A DNA stretch of 64,000 nucleotides from Trichostrongylus colubriformis. Taxonomy: Eukaryota; Nematoda; Chromadorea; Rhabditida; Trichostrongylidae. The notes beneath the pieces were generated by a model that did not search any database, had not been told where the DNA came from, and saw only the letters and a program-made list of their open reading frames with translations. The DNA lies in contig OZ022259.1 of the NCBI GenBank assembly GCA_963978905.1, positions 51,044,727-51,108,726 on the forward strand, written 5' to 3'. The position numbers and the translations under genes were made by a program. Position 1 is the first letter of the stretch. Each line of letters starts with the position of its first letter. Below, piece by piece: positions 31,774 through 44,800 of this stretch.

Positions 31774-33485
31774 TTCTCACGCTATGCACACACAACCCAT
31801 TTCCGAGTTCCGAAAGCATCCCATGCAGGTGCGACCCGTTCTTTCCCTCTACGGGAGACATTGTTGCCTCACTATGTTGAACTGTTGCGTGGATGGGTGG
31901 AGTTGTCTGGTACCATTCCGGACGGTGGCTCTCTTACCTTGTCCACTAAGGACAGCTACAGTCAAGCAAAGTATTTAGTATTTTAAGCTCCCGTTTCCTT
32001 TGTATGATCATCACAAGCCACTTTACTTTTTTAACAACTATTATCGAAGATTTTCAACTTTTTTTTTTCTTTTTCCCCTCTTTCTACTGTGTACTGCATC
32101 TGTAGGCCTCGCTCAATTTCGATGAAAGTTTAAGTGACCATTGACGGCTTTGGATGTAGAAAAATACCAAATAACAAATAATGGGAATCTTTTGGGTTGT
32201 ACCATGCATTCCGCCATGCTTTCGTTGGAGCTCTTAAAGGCAGCTTCAGGGAAAATTCGGACGAAAAGTGTAAGAAGTAGTGAACATGAAAGCCGAGATG
32301 CTTAGTAACAGGACAGTGGAGAAAAAACGGATGGGAATGGCCAAAAACCGAGAAATAGGACTCCTTCCCACCGTTGGTTCTAGGGGTGGAAGACCTTTCC
32401 GTCAAGAGACGGGTAGTCCGCATAGGTTTTCTATTGGCATTACCAAGACGTAAACATGACGGGATGTTCGGAAGTGCGACGGCATCTATTTTCATGTGGT
32501 TGCTTCAAGCTAATAGTGAGAAAGCGCGTTGCGATACTTTCAATCCTGCCGATTTCCTTGACCAACCTCAGTGACCAACCACTAATCACGTCGCCTGGAG
32601 GCGGGCTGCCCTAAACCAAGGCGGCTTGCCCTGACGAGGCCGCCTCAGCCACAGCTCAAGGGGGCGCCTTCCCCGGGGGATTTCGCCACGCACAGGCCTT
32701 TCAGAACCGTAGTTTTTCACTCAATGACTCCTTTTGGGATTTCTTACCACCCACATTACCCCTAACACTGTCTTTAAGATAGCTTGAGTGTTTGACTTAT
32801 GCAATGGCCAAATCAGAGTTATTTCAGTTCTGTTCTCTTTTCGAGCTCTAAGCCACAATGACTGCATTGGTCTGTTGTTGATATCAATGTAGATGTGCTA
32901 AGTTGAATAGCTGTGGATAACCAAGTGTGATAACTAAAACCGAAATATGCACTCCTGTATTTCCGTTGGGTTCGTTAGTAGACGTGTTTCCCGGCGTGCC
33001 CCATTGCTGCACATCGAAAAGACATGTGAATCTGTGATGCGCGGCGGTCACACACACACCTTGTGACGCGTATGCTTGTGACAGGAGCGTGGACAACAAT
33101 AGATCTGCAGGTCAGTGTGGAGATTTACCACGGATTGTGCCACGGGTGGTGTCTTTCAGCCTTTTGCCTACTATATTTATGGTAGCTTTACCATTCCATA
33201 CAGCCAAATCACCACTTGTAGCCTTTGCCACGTGAGGAGCTGCGCACGATGGTCTGCTAAGCTGGAAAACGCTACAATGCAGACATAAAAGAATAGGCGT
33301 CATCCATGACAACGTCATTTCTGTCTACTGCTTCACCCCCTCCCAACCGATTGAGGGTTATTATTTTTTACAAATCTGAAATACACACACACACAAACCG
33401 CGTATGCCTTGATAGATGTTATCAGGAGTTCCTTTTAAACAGTCACGTCACAGACGACTCATGGGCGTTGTTCGAACACGAACTA

Positions 33486-34845
33486 TCCCTATTTTATATA
33501 TAAAGCGCTAAGGCTTAGTGTCTGTCCCTCCGTCTGTCACGAAATTAGGTATCATATGAAAAACGACCTGTGCAGATGGGGCCAAGTGTGGTATGGGTAG
33601 GGCATGGGACAGGAAGTAAAGACCACACATGGACCAAATTAAGCTCCGCCCACGGGGGCGGGGCGTGCACTGGAATGTTTGGCTTTCAGCTCGAAAATGT
33701 TGATTACGTTCGAACGTGCTCCTAACGTAGGGAGAAGATGGATTTAGGTCAGGGATGAGTTTCTGAAGGTCAGGAAAGAATGCAGGGCACAGTGGGCGGG
33801 GCATTAAAAGTGGTGGGCGGAGCTTGGACGTTACATGAAAAACGACCTGTGGAGATGGGGACAAATGCGGTATGGGTAGGGCACGGGACACTAAGTAAAG
33901 ACCACACATGGACCAAGTTAGGCTCAGCCCATAATGGGCGGGGCCGTCGTGGAATGTTCAAAAATTGTTGATTGGGTTCGAATGTGCCCCAAACATAGGG
34001 AGAAGATGGATCAAGGTCAGGGATGAGTTTCTGAAGGTCAGGAAAGAATGCAGGGCTTAGTGGGCGGAGCATTTAGAGTGGTGGGCGGAGCTTGGACGTT
34101 ACATGAAAAAGGACCTGTGGAGATGGGGACAAATGCGGTATGGGTAGGGCATGGGACACTAAGTAAAGACCACACATGGACCAAGTTAAGCTCCGCCCAT
34201 AATGGGCGGGGCCGTCGTGGAATGTTCAAAAATTGTTGATTGGGTTCGAATGTGCCCCAAACATAGGGAGAAGATGGATCAAGGTCAGGGATGAGTTTCT
34301 GAAGGTCAGGAAAGAATGCAGGGCACAGTGGGCGGAGCATTTAAAGTGGTGGGCGGAGCTTGGACGTTACATGAAAAGCGACCTGTGGAGATGGGGACAA
34401 ATGCGGTATGGGTAGGGCATGGGACACTAAGTAAAGACCACACATGGACCAAGTTAAGCTCCGCCCATAATGGGCGGGGCCGTCGTGGAATGTTCAAAAA
34501 TTGTTGATTGGGTTCGAATGTGCCCCAAACATAGGGAGAAGATGGATCAAGGTCAGGGATGAGTTTTTGAAGGTCAGGGAAGAATGCAGGGCACAGTGGG
34601 CGTAGCATTTAAATTGGTGGGCAGAGCTTGGACGTTACATGAAAACGACCTGTGAAGATGGGGGCAAGTTTGGATGGGTAGAGCATGGGACAAGAAGTGA
34701 AGACCACACATGGACTAATTTAAGCTCCGCCCACGGTGGGCTGGGTGTGCACTGAAATACTCTGTCCTCAAGGAATAGAGCAATACAAGCCGACCTACTG
34801 ACGCACATGGTGTTTCGCGCACAGTAGTGTGCGCCAGCCAACTGG
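33486..34845 (+). mobile_element. Helitron-like element with internal tandem array
   Basis: Begins TCCCTATTTTATATATAAAG after an A (33485). Ends CTGG (34842-34845) before a T (34846). Eleven bases before the end is the hairpin GCGCACAGTAGTGTGCGC. TC start, CTRR end, subterminal hairpin and A/T target are the Helitron hallmarks. No Rep/helicase coding is present. It shares both ends and internal sequence with the 444-bp element at 19017, from which it differs mainly by the 268-bp tandem array. Confidence 0.75.
33555..34760 (+). repeat. 268-bp tandem repeat array (about 4.5 copies)
   Basis: Corresponding points recur at 33780, 34048 and 34316, giving a period of 268 bp. Each unit has ATTGTTGATTGGGTTCGAAT, AGTGGTGGGCGGAGC and ACATGAAAA.CGACCTGTGG. 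The three central copies are nearly identical; the outer ones are diverged. Equal 100-codon minus-strand frames in each unit reflect the repeat and are not genes. Confidence 0.92.
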
Positions 34846-35826
34846 TCTTTTTACAATGCAGAAGGAAAATGCTTCAGAGAAATGAAAACGACGGCCAACA
34901 CCATTTCCTCGTCGAACGGGGCGGGCTGTTCTTAGTTGTGGGCGGAGTTGCCTACCCTCATAAAGCTCGCCCGCGATTGCTGCAACTTCGATAGTACGAC
35001 GTCGCAAAATTGCGAAATCGCAGTTTGAAAGCGGCCTGAGGTTGGGTGGAACTGCAACATCAGAAGTTCTGCGGGAGGAACACAGCCTGTCTTTGGCTTA
35101 GTATGGAACGACAATCATTTACGCGATCATTATCTTTTTGGCATATTGCGTACGTGGATAGTCTTGAGTAACCATCGCTTTCTGTGCATAACCATCTCAT
35201 TTTGGTATATCTTTGACATCTCCATCAGATTTGATCCTTCTATGTCATACAATTGTATAACCATCAAAGCTTCTCTAATCTCCTGCTCCGAAAAAGCCGA
35301 GGTCTCACTTGGGCGGCTCCGTTACTAAAGGGTTGACCGAGGCGGGTCCCGAAGCGATTACTCGCGCCGAGACGTCACTCGATTCGAGAAGCTCTTCGTA
35401 CCTTTGGAGGGAATTTCCTTTGGCATCTTCTTCCTCTAAATAAAATTCGTTCCGATGCTGCATACGCATTCTTTTTTTTCGATTTTTGTTAGGTTGAAAC
35501 CCATTTATGCCTGTACTTTACGTATCCTTGCTTTTTATATCCATTTTTGTTAATCAAGGACTAGGTTTGATTCCTATCTATTACGACTAACCTCTTTCAT
35601 CGGAAAATAGGTGCGATTTGAGTTATCCTTCTTCTAACTTGTCTTCGATCAGCTGCTCTCACTTGTTCTTAGGATCCACTTTTTACCGTGGTTTTCTCTA
35701 CTTATTTAGTACTATGTTCAACTTTTTACGCTTATTTTCTCATCTTATCTACTACATTCAACTTTTCTATTTACCCTTTGGTATTGTTATAGGTAGAAGG
35801 GGTAACTCCTCCATTGATCCTTAATT
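34846..35826 (+). promoter_or_regulatory. Upstream region of cct-5
   Basis: About 1 kb between the Helitron-like element and the cct-5 ATG. The first 200 bp contain CGTCGCAAAATTGCGAAATC, which resembles the MITE family at 40615. The last 350 bp are T-rich. A possible trans-splice acceptor (TTGTTATAG) lies about 35 bp before the ATG. Confidence 0.35.
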
Positions 35827-38800
35827 ATGGGCTCTATGGCGCAGTTGATGTTCGACGAGTTCGGGCAACCGTTCATCGTCATGCGTGACCAGGAGAAGCA
35901 GAAACGGCTTACTGGGATCGAGGCTCTCAAGGTTCTGTTTCACGTTTCACATTTTGCTTTTATGTAGATCAGTTCCTTCCTATTCATGCTTTGCAATTTC
36001 ATGAAATTTTTTGTATTTGGTTTCCAGAGTCACATACTTGCTGCTCGTTCCGTGGCGAATACCCTTCGCACTTCACTTGGCCCTCGAGGTCTTGATAAAA
36101 TGCTGGTTGGTGTATGGTCGACGTTTTCTTAGAGTTTATTCGTTATGAATTCAGTGTAGAGGCCTGGATTGACTTCGGTCTCGTACAGGCTGGATTCTAA
36201 GAGTTTTCTGCCAACAGTCACTGTCTCAGATTAATAATGGGTATACCCTTTCGTTCACCTACTACGTGAAGTCACAGTAAGGCTTTGATTCTTCTCTGTA
36301 TCTGGTGTAGAAGTTGAAGTCATGAAAGTAAAGTGTGCTCCATATCAAAAAGCTTTAATAAAGACAAGGGTTAATTCTTAGGGCAGGCCCCGAGATTTAA
36401 AAGCGTCACTTTAACTTCATTGTTAATATTTACTCATATATAGCGTGCCTTGTTTGTGATGCTGATTGTCGTTGTAGGTTTCTCCTGACGGTGAAGTTAC
36501 TATCACTAATGATGGTGCTACTATCATGGAGAAGATGGACGTGCAACATCATGTTGCCAAGCTTATGGTTGAGCTGAGCAAGTCGCAGGATGCTGAGATT
36601 GGCGATGGAACAACTGGAGTTGTTGGTATGCGGCTTGTATTTGTTGTGGTGTTGTTCACGGCGTGCTGAAACGAATTTCATCACTGTTCGTCGTAAAGTA
36701 TACTGATCTTGTGCGCAGTTTACTTCGCGAACTTTGGGGGTCAAACTTAAGCCCCTGAACAGAATTAATTCGAAATAGGTCCTATCTTTGCTACTTTTTT
36801 GTATCAGATTGTCTGCGCCTTTACTATCGGGAAAATTTTGCCTGTTGCTTTTGTTAACCTATACTGTATTCCTTCAAATTGCATAGCAACTTCGTAGAAA
36901 ATCTTGTTTGAAGAAAGCCACGATTTGTAAACTATTTTTACGAGCGATCAGGGTTGTCGTACTAAACCATATGTTTTGTGCTCTTATTAGAGCAAGCTCT
37001 TATTACTAGTGCTCTGTTATCGGGTTTGTGTTCGGCGACATCATGGGTGGTAAGCAGGGCACTTCTAGGTGTCAAGGTAAATAACCGCTTCAGTACGACC
37101 CCCCTCTACGAGTACCTAATACGAGTACCTTTTTCCATTACAATACCAATATTGGTTCGCGGATTATTTAATTGCAATGTGTTTTATTGCTATGAATTCT
37201 TAGTTGAGGCAAGAAGATATCCATTTCACATTTCCTCATTCGAGTTCACTGCAAAATGCCCTTCGCTTCTCATCTGCTCATTGAAAGTTTAGATTCTAGT
37301 GCTTTTCGCAGACCTTTGCAGGGACAACCCCCCCCCCCCCCTTCCGTCCGGTCGATTACGACCCTTCTGTCGAGGAATCGTTGACTCGCGGTGTACTCTG
37401 GTGGTAGGACGATTGACAAGGAAAATGAAGAAGAGCTGTTGATTGCAGCTTTTTTTTGTTAGCATTTCCTTCGTCTGTTTCCTTCTGCGACTGGACGCGA
37501 CTTCATTTCCTCACAAACTGGTATATCTGATTTGGTATATCCCTCTCGTATATCTGGTTCCCACTCCGATTATTATAGGTACAACACTCTTTTTACGTCT
37601 TCCTCGCTTTTAGGTGTTTGTCACGACTTCAGTTTCGATCTACATCAAATATAATGACATGTTCATCCTTGAGATACACTTGTCAAAGCGTATCCAGTAG
37701 TGAATGGAGAATTATAAAGCTTTTCATGATCTGTCCTCGGTCAAAGATTCCTGATTATTTGCGGCTTACCAACAGGATTATCCTGACGTGCGCTGAGCCT
37801 TATCTTACTATAGTGGTGGTGGAGCGGCTCCTGCGCAATAACTGTTTGAGTGACGTCATTTACGACCCAGTTTTTAGCCTTGCTTCTGTCAGTCAGATAT
37901 CACATTTTTACTTTATAATTTATTATGAAGATATTATCTTGAAACATTCGAATTTTGAATTGCTTCATTTTCACAAATAACATCTTTAAGACATTCGTAT
38001 GGGTAACTTGACAGATTGTGGATTGCGAAAGTATGGGTGCTCATTAGTGTAAAATAGAGGAAGACCAAAATGAAACGACGAAAAGGCTAAGAAAAAGGAA
38101 CCCGAAGACCCTTTTTCCTTTCTTTCCCTTAGGCCCCCCCCCTTCATCACTTATCGGTGGGGTAGGTGCAGACGAGATAGGTTTTCCCGCCGGCAACTTC
38201 CCTGGAAGTGAAGGGCAGCATGGCTCGAACGGATCGTGGTAAGACCCCGACGGCGCTTATTCTGGGCAAGTTTCGTCGCAAATGCCGTTTTGTAATGGAA
38301 TGTTTTTCCAGAAAACATGTAGTTTCAATGCTCGCTTTCCACTTAACTTCCGCCTTCTATTCCCATATCGTAAATTCGATTATACAGGCGCGAGCGCAGC
38401 TATTTGTGCAATATCTTCTTATTGAAAGGTGTATTTTTTCTTTATTAGGGGTATACTTACCTTTCAGCTGAACAGAGTGTTAGCTTTACAGTATTTACTG
38501 ACTAACATGCGAAGCTCAATGTCTGATGTATATAGTACACGTTTATTTATTTCATGAGGATGAAAGGGGCCATGATGGAATGGGGTTAGCATGGATGTAA
38601 AGACTGGTGCATGAAGATTCCTCTATCTCCTGTGGCTCTTTCCAAAAGGAGAGCGGAAGGAGGATAATGCGCATTGGATCTGTGGACAGATTGATTGCAT
38701 GTGACAAATTCCTTTCTGCAGGCTTTTGTGGTGGTGCGAGTCAAATGTACTAAGCAGTTTTACTTTGTTGTCTTCTTCGATAATTTTAAAACTGCATTTG

Positions 38801-41800
38801 ATTCTAAATTTAGAAAACGCCTTTTCAGTGTGTGATTTTCTTAGCCTATACATAATCTCTCAGAAACGGGGTATGGAAAGTAAAACCCTCATTCCGATTG
38901 AACTCACCTGCTGTTAAAAAATGATTAATAAGTTTCCGTGTTTTATTTTTAAACCTTTATTTCAGTGTTAACCTGTCCCTCTGCATCTCATCTTTTGTCT
39001 AATCCAATGTCCTTCACAAAGAATATTGGATTTTTGGTATGACGATACTTGGTAATGCGGCAGTTATGCCCTGAGAGATGGCGGTTTGAGGAGCTGCAGA
39101 ATCGCATTCGCCGCACCATGGCACACGACGGTGTGTGTGGCGATAGGTCGGATTTTCGCGCGGCGAGTGCGGGTCCTATGCAGCCTCATCTGTTGAAGCA
39201 GCAACAACAACAACATAGGCGAACTTCGAACCTTCCAACCTGCATTCTTGAACGGAATTTCAAACGACAGCTGCGGCAAGGCATACTGACGGCGGCGCGG
39301 GTGAGACGCCGCGAAGCAAAAATTCGACCAATCGCCTCACGCCCCACATGACGCGGTCGGCCTCTTTTCATACTTCATTCTATTCTCTGGTTTTCTCTTC
39401 TGTGTTATTGCTCTGGTACCATTTACTGTTACCTAATGACAAGCACCTGCTGTACTTTGTGCGTTACAGTGTGTGGTTCTGCCATTTTCCTAATTACGGA
39501 ATCGCTGGGTCGATATCAGCTGCAAATCGTAGACATATATGTAAATGCGGCTTATGGATACTTGGCGTAGCTGTCCCTTTCATTTGGGTGTGGTTCGACT
39601 GTATGTCAGAAAGTGCAGAAAAGGGTGTTTTAGGGTGAGGTTATACCTTGCGATTCGTTCGGACCCTGCGCTCCGGACCACCCGCACGAATCGCAGGGTA
39701 TAACCCCATCCTCAAATGATGATTGCTCTCGTGTTTGCCCCTACCGTTCCAAATTTCTTTATGTGTTGCCACAATTCGCTTGCTGTGCGGCGTTGAGTGT
39801 CTGATGAATTTTGAATGAGCTGCACTTTTGTTTGATGTTGCCTGATGTGCAGAATGTTGCTGCTTCATCGTGGTCTCGGCGACGAATGACATTTCCTATT
39901 GTGTTCATTATATTTCGGACGTTGTGCTTGTTGAACTATTTGTTGCTCCTCTCCCCCCTTTCCAAAAGGGCATATATCATAGCGAAACGAAGGAGCTTTT
40001 TCACTTTTACGGCAATCACTATGGCGACACGAAGGGCGTGGAAGTTGAATGGGTTAATCTTTTGGTAGGAAGTGGATACCTTCCGCAGAGAAATTGCTGG
40101 GTATTCGAGAATAGGACGTGTTGCTAAGGGTTGTGATAGCGCCGGAAACGCTGTATTTCCATTACAGGGTTCCCGAAGTGAGACCTAAGTGACTATTCAT
40201 GGGTATTTCATCCCGCGCTGAAGATTAGCGTCCTTGCTTACATCTGCCCTTCGTTCGATATTGTCACCCATCGCAGTCCTTTATGTACATTTCCGACTTC
40301 CTCCCAGAAATCCTACCCAAAAACGTTCCATCGTGAAACTTTTTACGTTCTCATCAACTATTTATCATATAGTGTTGAAGATTAACACCTTTCGTATTTC
40401 TTTGTTCTGTGCGAAACTCACCACTTCTCTCCCTTGTTCGTTCGTTAAGTTTTCGTTGTAGCAACTGTTTGTTTTACGTCATAGCTCGCAATGATGGGTG
40501 ATTTTGAGACCAATACTCGTCCCACTGTTTGCGCTATGTTCGAAAAAAGCGCAGAGAAATTGGTATTTTGGTATACCTTGTGAGTATTCACGATCTGCAC
40601 GTTTTTACGGCTACCTCTGAGGCTGCCGTCAGGCTTTGCGATTTTGTGGTGTCGCGGCTCCGCATGCGAAGTGGTGGCATAGCACAATCTCAGGATCGTG
40701 GTATCGCGTGCGAAAGTGCCATGCCGCAAAATCGCGAAGCTGACGGCGGCTTCACCTTGATGCGGTATATTACCAATGAAAGTCCCGCTTATGTTCCGGG
40801 TGAAATGGCTCATGGGCGTTTCCAGCGATGATGGCTGTTACGTCACTGATAACACCCCTCCTGTTCGCCTGTCACTGCTGCTAAGCAGATTTGTTCGGCG
40901 TGTATTCCGGGTTCCTCTGGCTCCTTATCAAGCCTGGAGGTATGATTTTTAATTTTTCGATGAATCCTTATCAAGCTTCTCTCCTCAGACTGCTCTTGTG
41001 TGTTTCTGTGAGAGAGTTTCGCTACTCTGTCCATAACAAGTTGGCCGGGTCCTTCAGGTTTTTTTATTTTTCCGTGAGTTTGCAGTACTTGTGATATCTT
41101 TGGAATCTGCATTTCACAGTCATGTGAACCTCGCACGTTCTTATCGCCGTTCTCTGTTATGTGTTGCTGTTTTCATCGCCTGGTGTGCATGTGGTGTAGA
41201 CATGCTTCCTTTTTTCTGTTTGTTCCCGGCCCTCTTTGTATCGATTGCAGCTGTCGAGAGGGGTTACTCGGGTTTTGCCCGCCATCGGACATTAGCATGC
41301 GCTCCGGTGCTTATTATATTCCATGGTGGTCATTACATTCGCTCATCTTCCCCGTATCTGCTGCGTGCTTCTGTGCATTTTCATGGCTGAATGATTTCTC
41401 CCTCTTATATTCAGATGGTATAATGCGTGCAGACTTGAATTTATTGGTGTGAAATTGCGATACATGTGGCTCTCTGCTCTTCATCGTTGTGGGGATTCAC
41501 CCAAGCAGGTGTAGTGCTTTATATTAGGTCTATGCAGAATAAATGGCCGAAACGTAATTGGCCATAACTTCGCTCAGACACAACTTTATTTGTCGAAATA
41601 AAAACCATTCGAATCTACAGAATTTTGCCAACGATCTGGTAAGGAAAATATACCATCACGATCAAATTCTGGATTGCGATAATCAATAAAGTCAAGAATG
41701 GCATTTTTACCGTGCATAATTTTTCTGCCGCAGGTTTGCATCGGGAACCCGGAAAAAGTGGTAATCCGTCAGGGTAGGTCTGGGGAATAAGGGGGGTGAG

Positions 41801-44800
41801 GGAGAGGCTCGATGCCTAACTGCATCATTTTTTTACTGGGTGCGCAAAACAACGCAAAACCCCACAGTTCGCAGGTCACCCGGCAGAAACTGATCGAGAC
41901 TCTCCCTCACCCCCTTATTCCTCAGACCTATCTCTGACGAATTACCACTTTTTCCCGGTTCTCGATGCAAACCTGGGTCAGAAGGAGTTCGCCGAAACGA
42001 TGCATGTTGAAAATGCCATCGTCGACTTCATTAATTTTCGCAATCCTGAATTTGATTATGATGGCATATTTTCTTTACCAGATCGTTGGCAAGGTTGTGT
42101 AGATTCGAATGGTTTTTATTTCGACAAATAAAGTTGTGTCTGAGCGAAGTTATGGCGTTTTGAAAAAGTAGTCCGTTTTGGCCATTTATTCTGCATAGAC
42201 CTAATAAATACAACGATTGTATAGTTATAAAAAGCGAGGTGGTCAAAAAGCTTGCATTGATGCGGAGAGTTTAGGATGTATGAATATGTTCAAGAGCGAA
42301 AGTGAATTTACTCAAGCTAATAGTTTTCGAGAATTTTTTTCAGCAGTATCGTCATCATTTGCTATACAGTTTTCCAACGTTACATGCATACCCACTTGTT
42401 AGGTTAATGGCGGCGATAAAATTTTGCGGGTTCTTTCAAATGCATTTTCCATTAAAGTGCATTTATAGTGCGTCGATGAAGCCATGGATATGGGTATTCA
42501 TTCTCATAAATAGGTAGCATTTTGGCTGTGTTTATTCCGAGGGTGACTGCGGCACTTAACGACGAGAAGTACCCGACAAGTGGCAGCATTATATACCATT
42601 TTTGTAGTTTTGATCAATTTTTGTAGGAATATTGCAAAATAGTCTCGGTTCTCGTCGGCAATTCAGTATGTTTATTTAATTTTACCCACAGACAAAGTAA
42701 AGGCAGAGGATGGGTAAAGAGAAAGTGGAAACTGCAAACACATATCTGAAAAACTTTCACTCAAGCAGAGGTGATGTGTTGCGAAACTCGCATTGAAAAA
42801 AGTCGGCTTGAAGTCTTATCACGATCCCGCAGCACTGCGTGTCCTTCATCAGCTCATCAGCGGGGCGAGTTGCTTATGAGAGCTGGACATCGTCTAGGGC
42901 GGGCTCAGCCGCTCTTCCGTCTGCAATCTACTCCTGGCTAGTGACGCAGAGGGGTGCGGAAGAGAAAGCAGTTTTCGGGATTCTATTTCACGAGTTTTTC
43001 GCCGTTTTATTTCGTTCTCTAGCTACTGTTACATTGCCGAGCACCCCTACTTTAATATTTCACAGTCTGCCAAAAAATCCTCCAGTGTCTTCCATTGTGA
43101 GGTCCTGCACTGAATCTGTACTGTGGATAGCTCCATTTCCTATTGTTATTCCAGGAACGTTGCTCTCTTGGCCACCAAATTTTGAGGGTATGAATATTGT
43201 AACATCTCAAATTCATTTCCATCGATCTCTTAAAGCGTTCACGCTTCAGGAGACCCAGTTTTACGATTTCAGAAAGGCTCCTCATTGAGAAGATCAGTAA
43301 AGTTATGTTCTATCTTCTACTACTATCGTTCCACATATGGCTATATTTTATGATGGCGCGTCACACTTTCCCTTATTCCTCCCTTCTCTTAATCGCCAGT
43401 TTTCAAATCGGACTATAGCTTGTGTTCATCGAGCCACTGTAACGAGATATTGCCCGTCATTCATTTTGCATATTTTCCTTTTTTTCCGAATTTCCGATTA
43501 GCAGAAGTGTGGCTGCAAAATTAAACGCTAGGGCAGATGTGTCAGAAAATTCGCTGATGATAGGATACGCTTTCTGTTTCACACATTCAATTTGCCTTTC
43601 TTCTCTCTCGTTATATTGACGTGAGATTCTGTTTCCGAATAATTGTAATGCTTGATGATGGGACTTCCGTACAGGTAAATAATTGCCCGTGCAGTATTGA
43701 AGTGGTAATTTAAGTGTGATAAAAAATTGAACGAAATGGCACACTGCTACTCTGCACCATGGGCGTCCCCCGAAGCGTTAGTATACCTCGTTCTTGTTCA
43801 ACATCAATAGGTTATTCTATCCTTTTTGTCTTCTGTTTCTGTCTTGGTCTCCGAATTCGGTATTGCTTCGTATCTTTATCACAATTGGTCAAAAAATTCA
43901 CGGAAGGCATATTAATTGGCGAGGCGCATAATTGTCCGGATTTTTTTCAGTGACAATGTTATGCTATCCTAAGCGTTTAATGGGTGTTGCGAAGAATCTC
44001 GTCGTTTCGGCGGTTCTTTTTTGTTTCTTGATGTGAATCATCTTTTCTCGTTATGGCTTTCGATTGAAATTATGGCGAATATGTTCTCTCACTTTTTCCA
44101 AGCATCGATGTCACGGGCCTCTTCTCGAGCGAGAACTTTTTGGAAGGTCTTATTCCAACGTCTTATGCACCTTTTGTCCATGTTGGGGAAGCTGCCAATG
44201 TATGGTAAAGATAAACAGCTAGCCCTTTATGGGCGGTTCTTTTCTTGAAACAGCTGAATTGGGCATGCTTTTTGTGTGTTACCGTAGTAGTGGGGTGGAA
44301 CTGCACTCTTGAACTAGAACCCCCCCCCCCCTTCCTCACTGTGCCTCGTTAACTAAACCCCCCCCCCCCTTCCTCACTGTGCCTCGTTAACTAAACCCCT
44401 TTCTGGGAATCGCGAGGTAATGTGGAGTAATGTGCACCCAGCGCGCGCTTGCTCCTAATGAATGTATTGGGTGGTGTTTTTATGTCACGAGGTATCAAGT
44501 TTCCCACTTGTCTCGCCACCCTTCTCATTTCGTGAACTCTTGCGATGCGACGCCGTTTTGGCAACTCTCTCACAGCGCCTCTATGAGGTAACTCTCACTT
44601 CATAAAAATTTTTGAAAGCGTTTTCTTATGTTGTGGAGTGGCGAGAAAATTACTTATTAGGAATTGGCACAAATGATTGAGTAGTCTCACTTTGGACATT
44701 GTTAAGACAGGCAAGGAGGGGTAGTCTGGTGAATAACAACCATATCAACCGCATATGCAAATTGCCCCTCCTCTCCACTCTCGTTCTGACTCGGAAAGGG

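Larger units (their letters stand above)
29958..33485. other. Upstream region of membrane-protein gene, repeats, no gene recognised
   Basis: Should contain the missing first exon and promoter of the minus-strand membrane-protein gene, but I could not identify it. Two MITEs are annotated separately. Segment 32580-32690 is GC-rich (GAGGCCGCCTCAGCC). A short (AC)n run is at about 33383-33394. Scattered short frames have no family likeness. Confidence 0.4.

Noticed and set aside
34230..34250. tRNA B box (GGTTCGAAT) in the 268-bp units
   Set aside because: No A box at the right distance and no cloverleaf. Part of the repeat unit.
33508..34608. Series of equal 100-codon minus-strand frames
   Set aside because: They recur exactly with the 268-bp tandem unit and are a by-product of the repeat.
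33560..34790. CRISPR-like array
   Set aside because: Direct repeats of 268 bp with no spacers in a eukaryotic genome; this is a tandem array in a Helitron-like element.
39049..39351. 100-codon plus-strand frame rich in Arg/Gln
   Set aside because: Lies across a small inverted-repeat element with a (CAA)n run. Composition follows the repeat.
42839..43288. 149-codon plus-strand frame in cct-5 intron 3
   Set aside because: Largely overlaps dispersed repeat D, has no recognisable domain, and the related copy at 52440 does not keep the frame.
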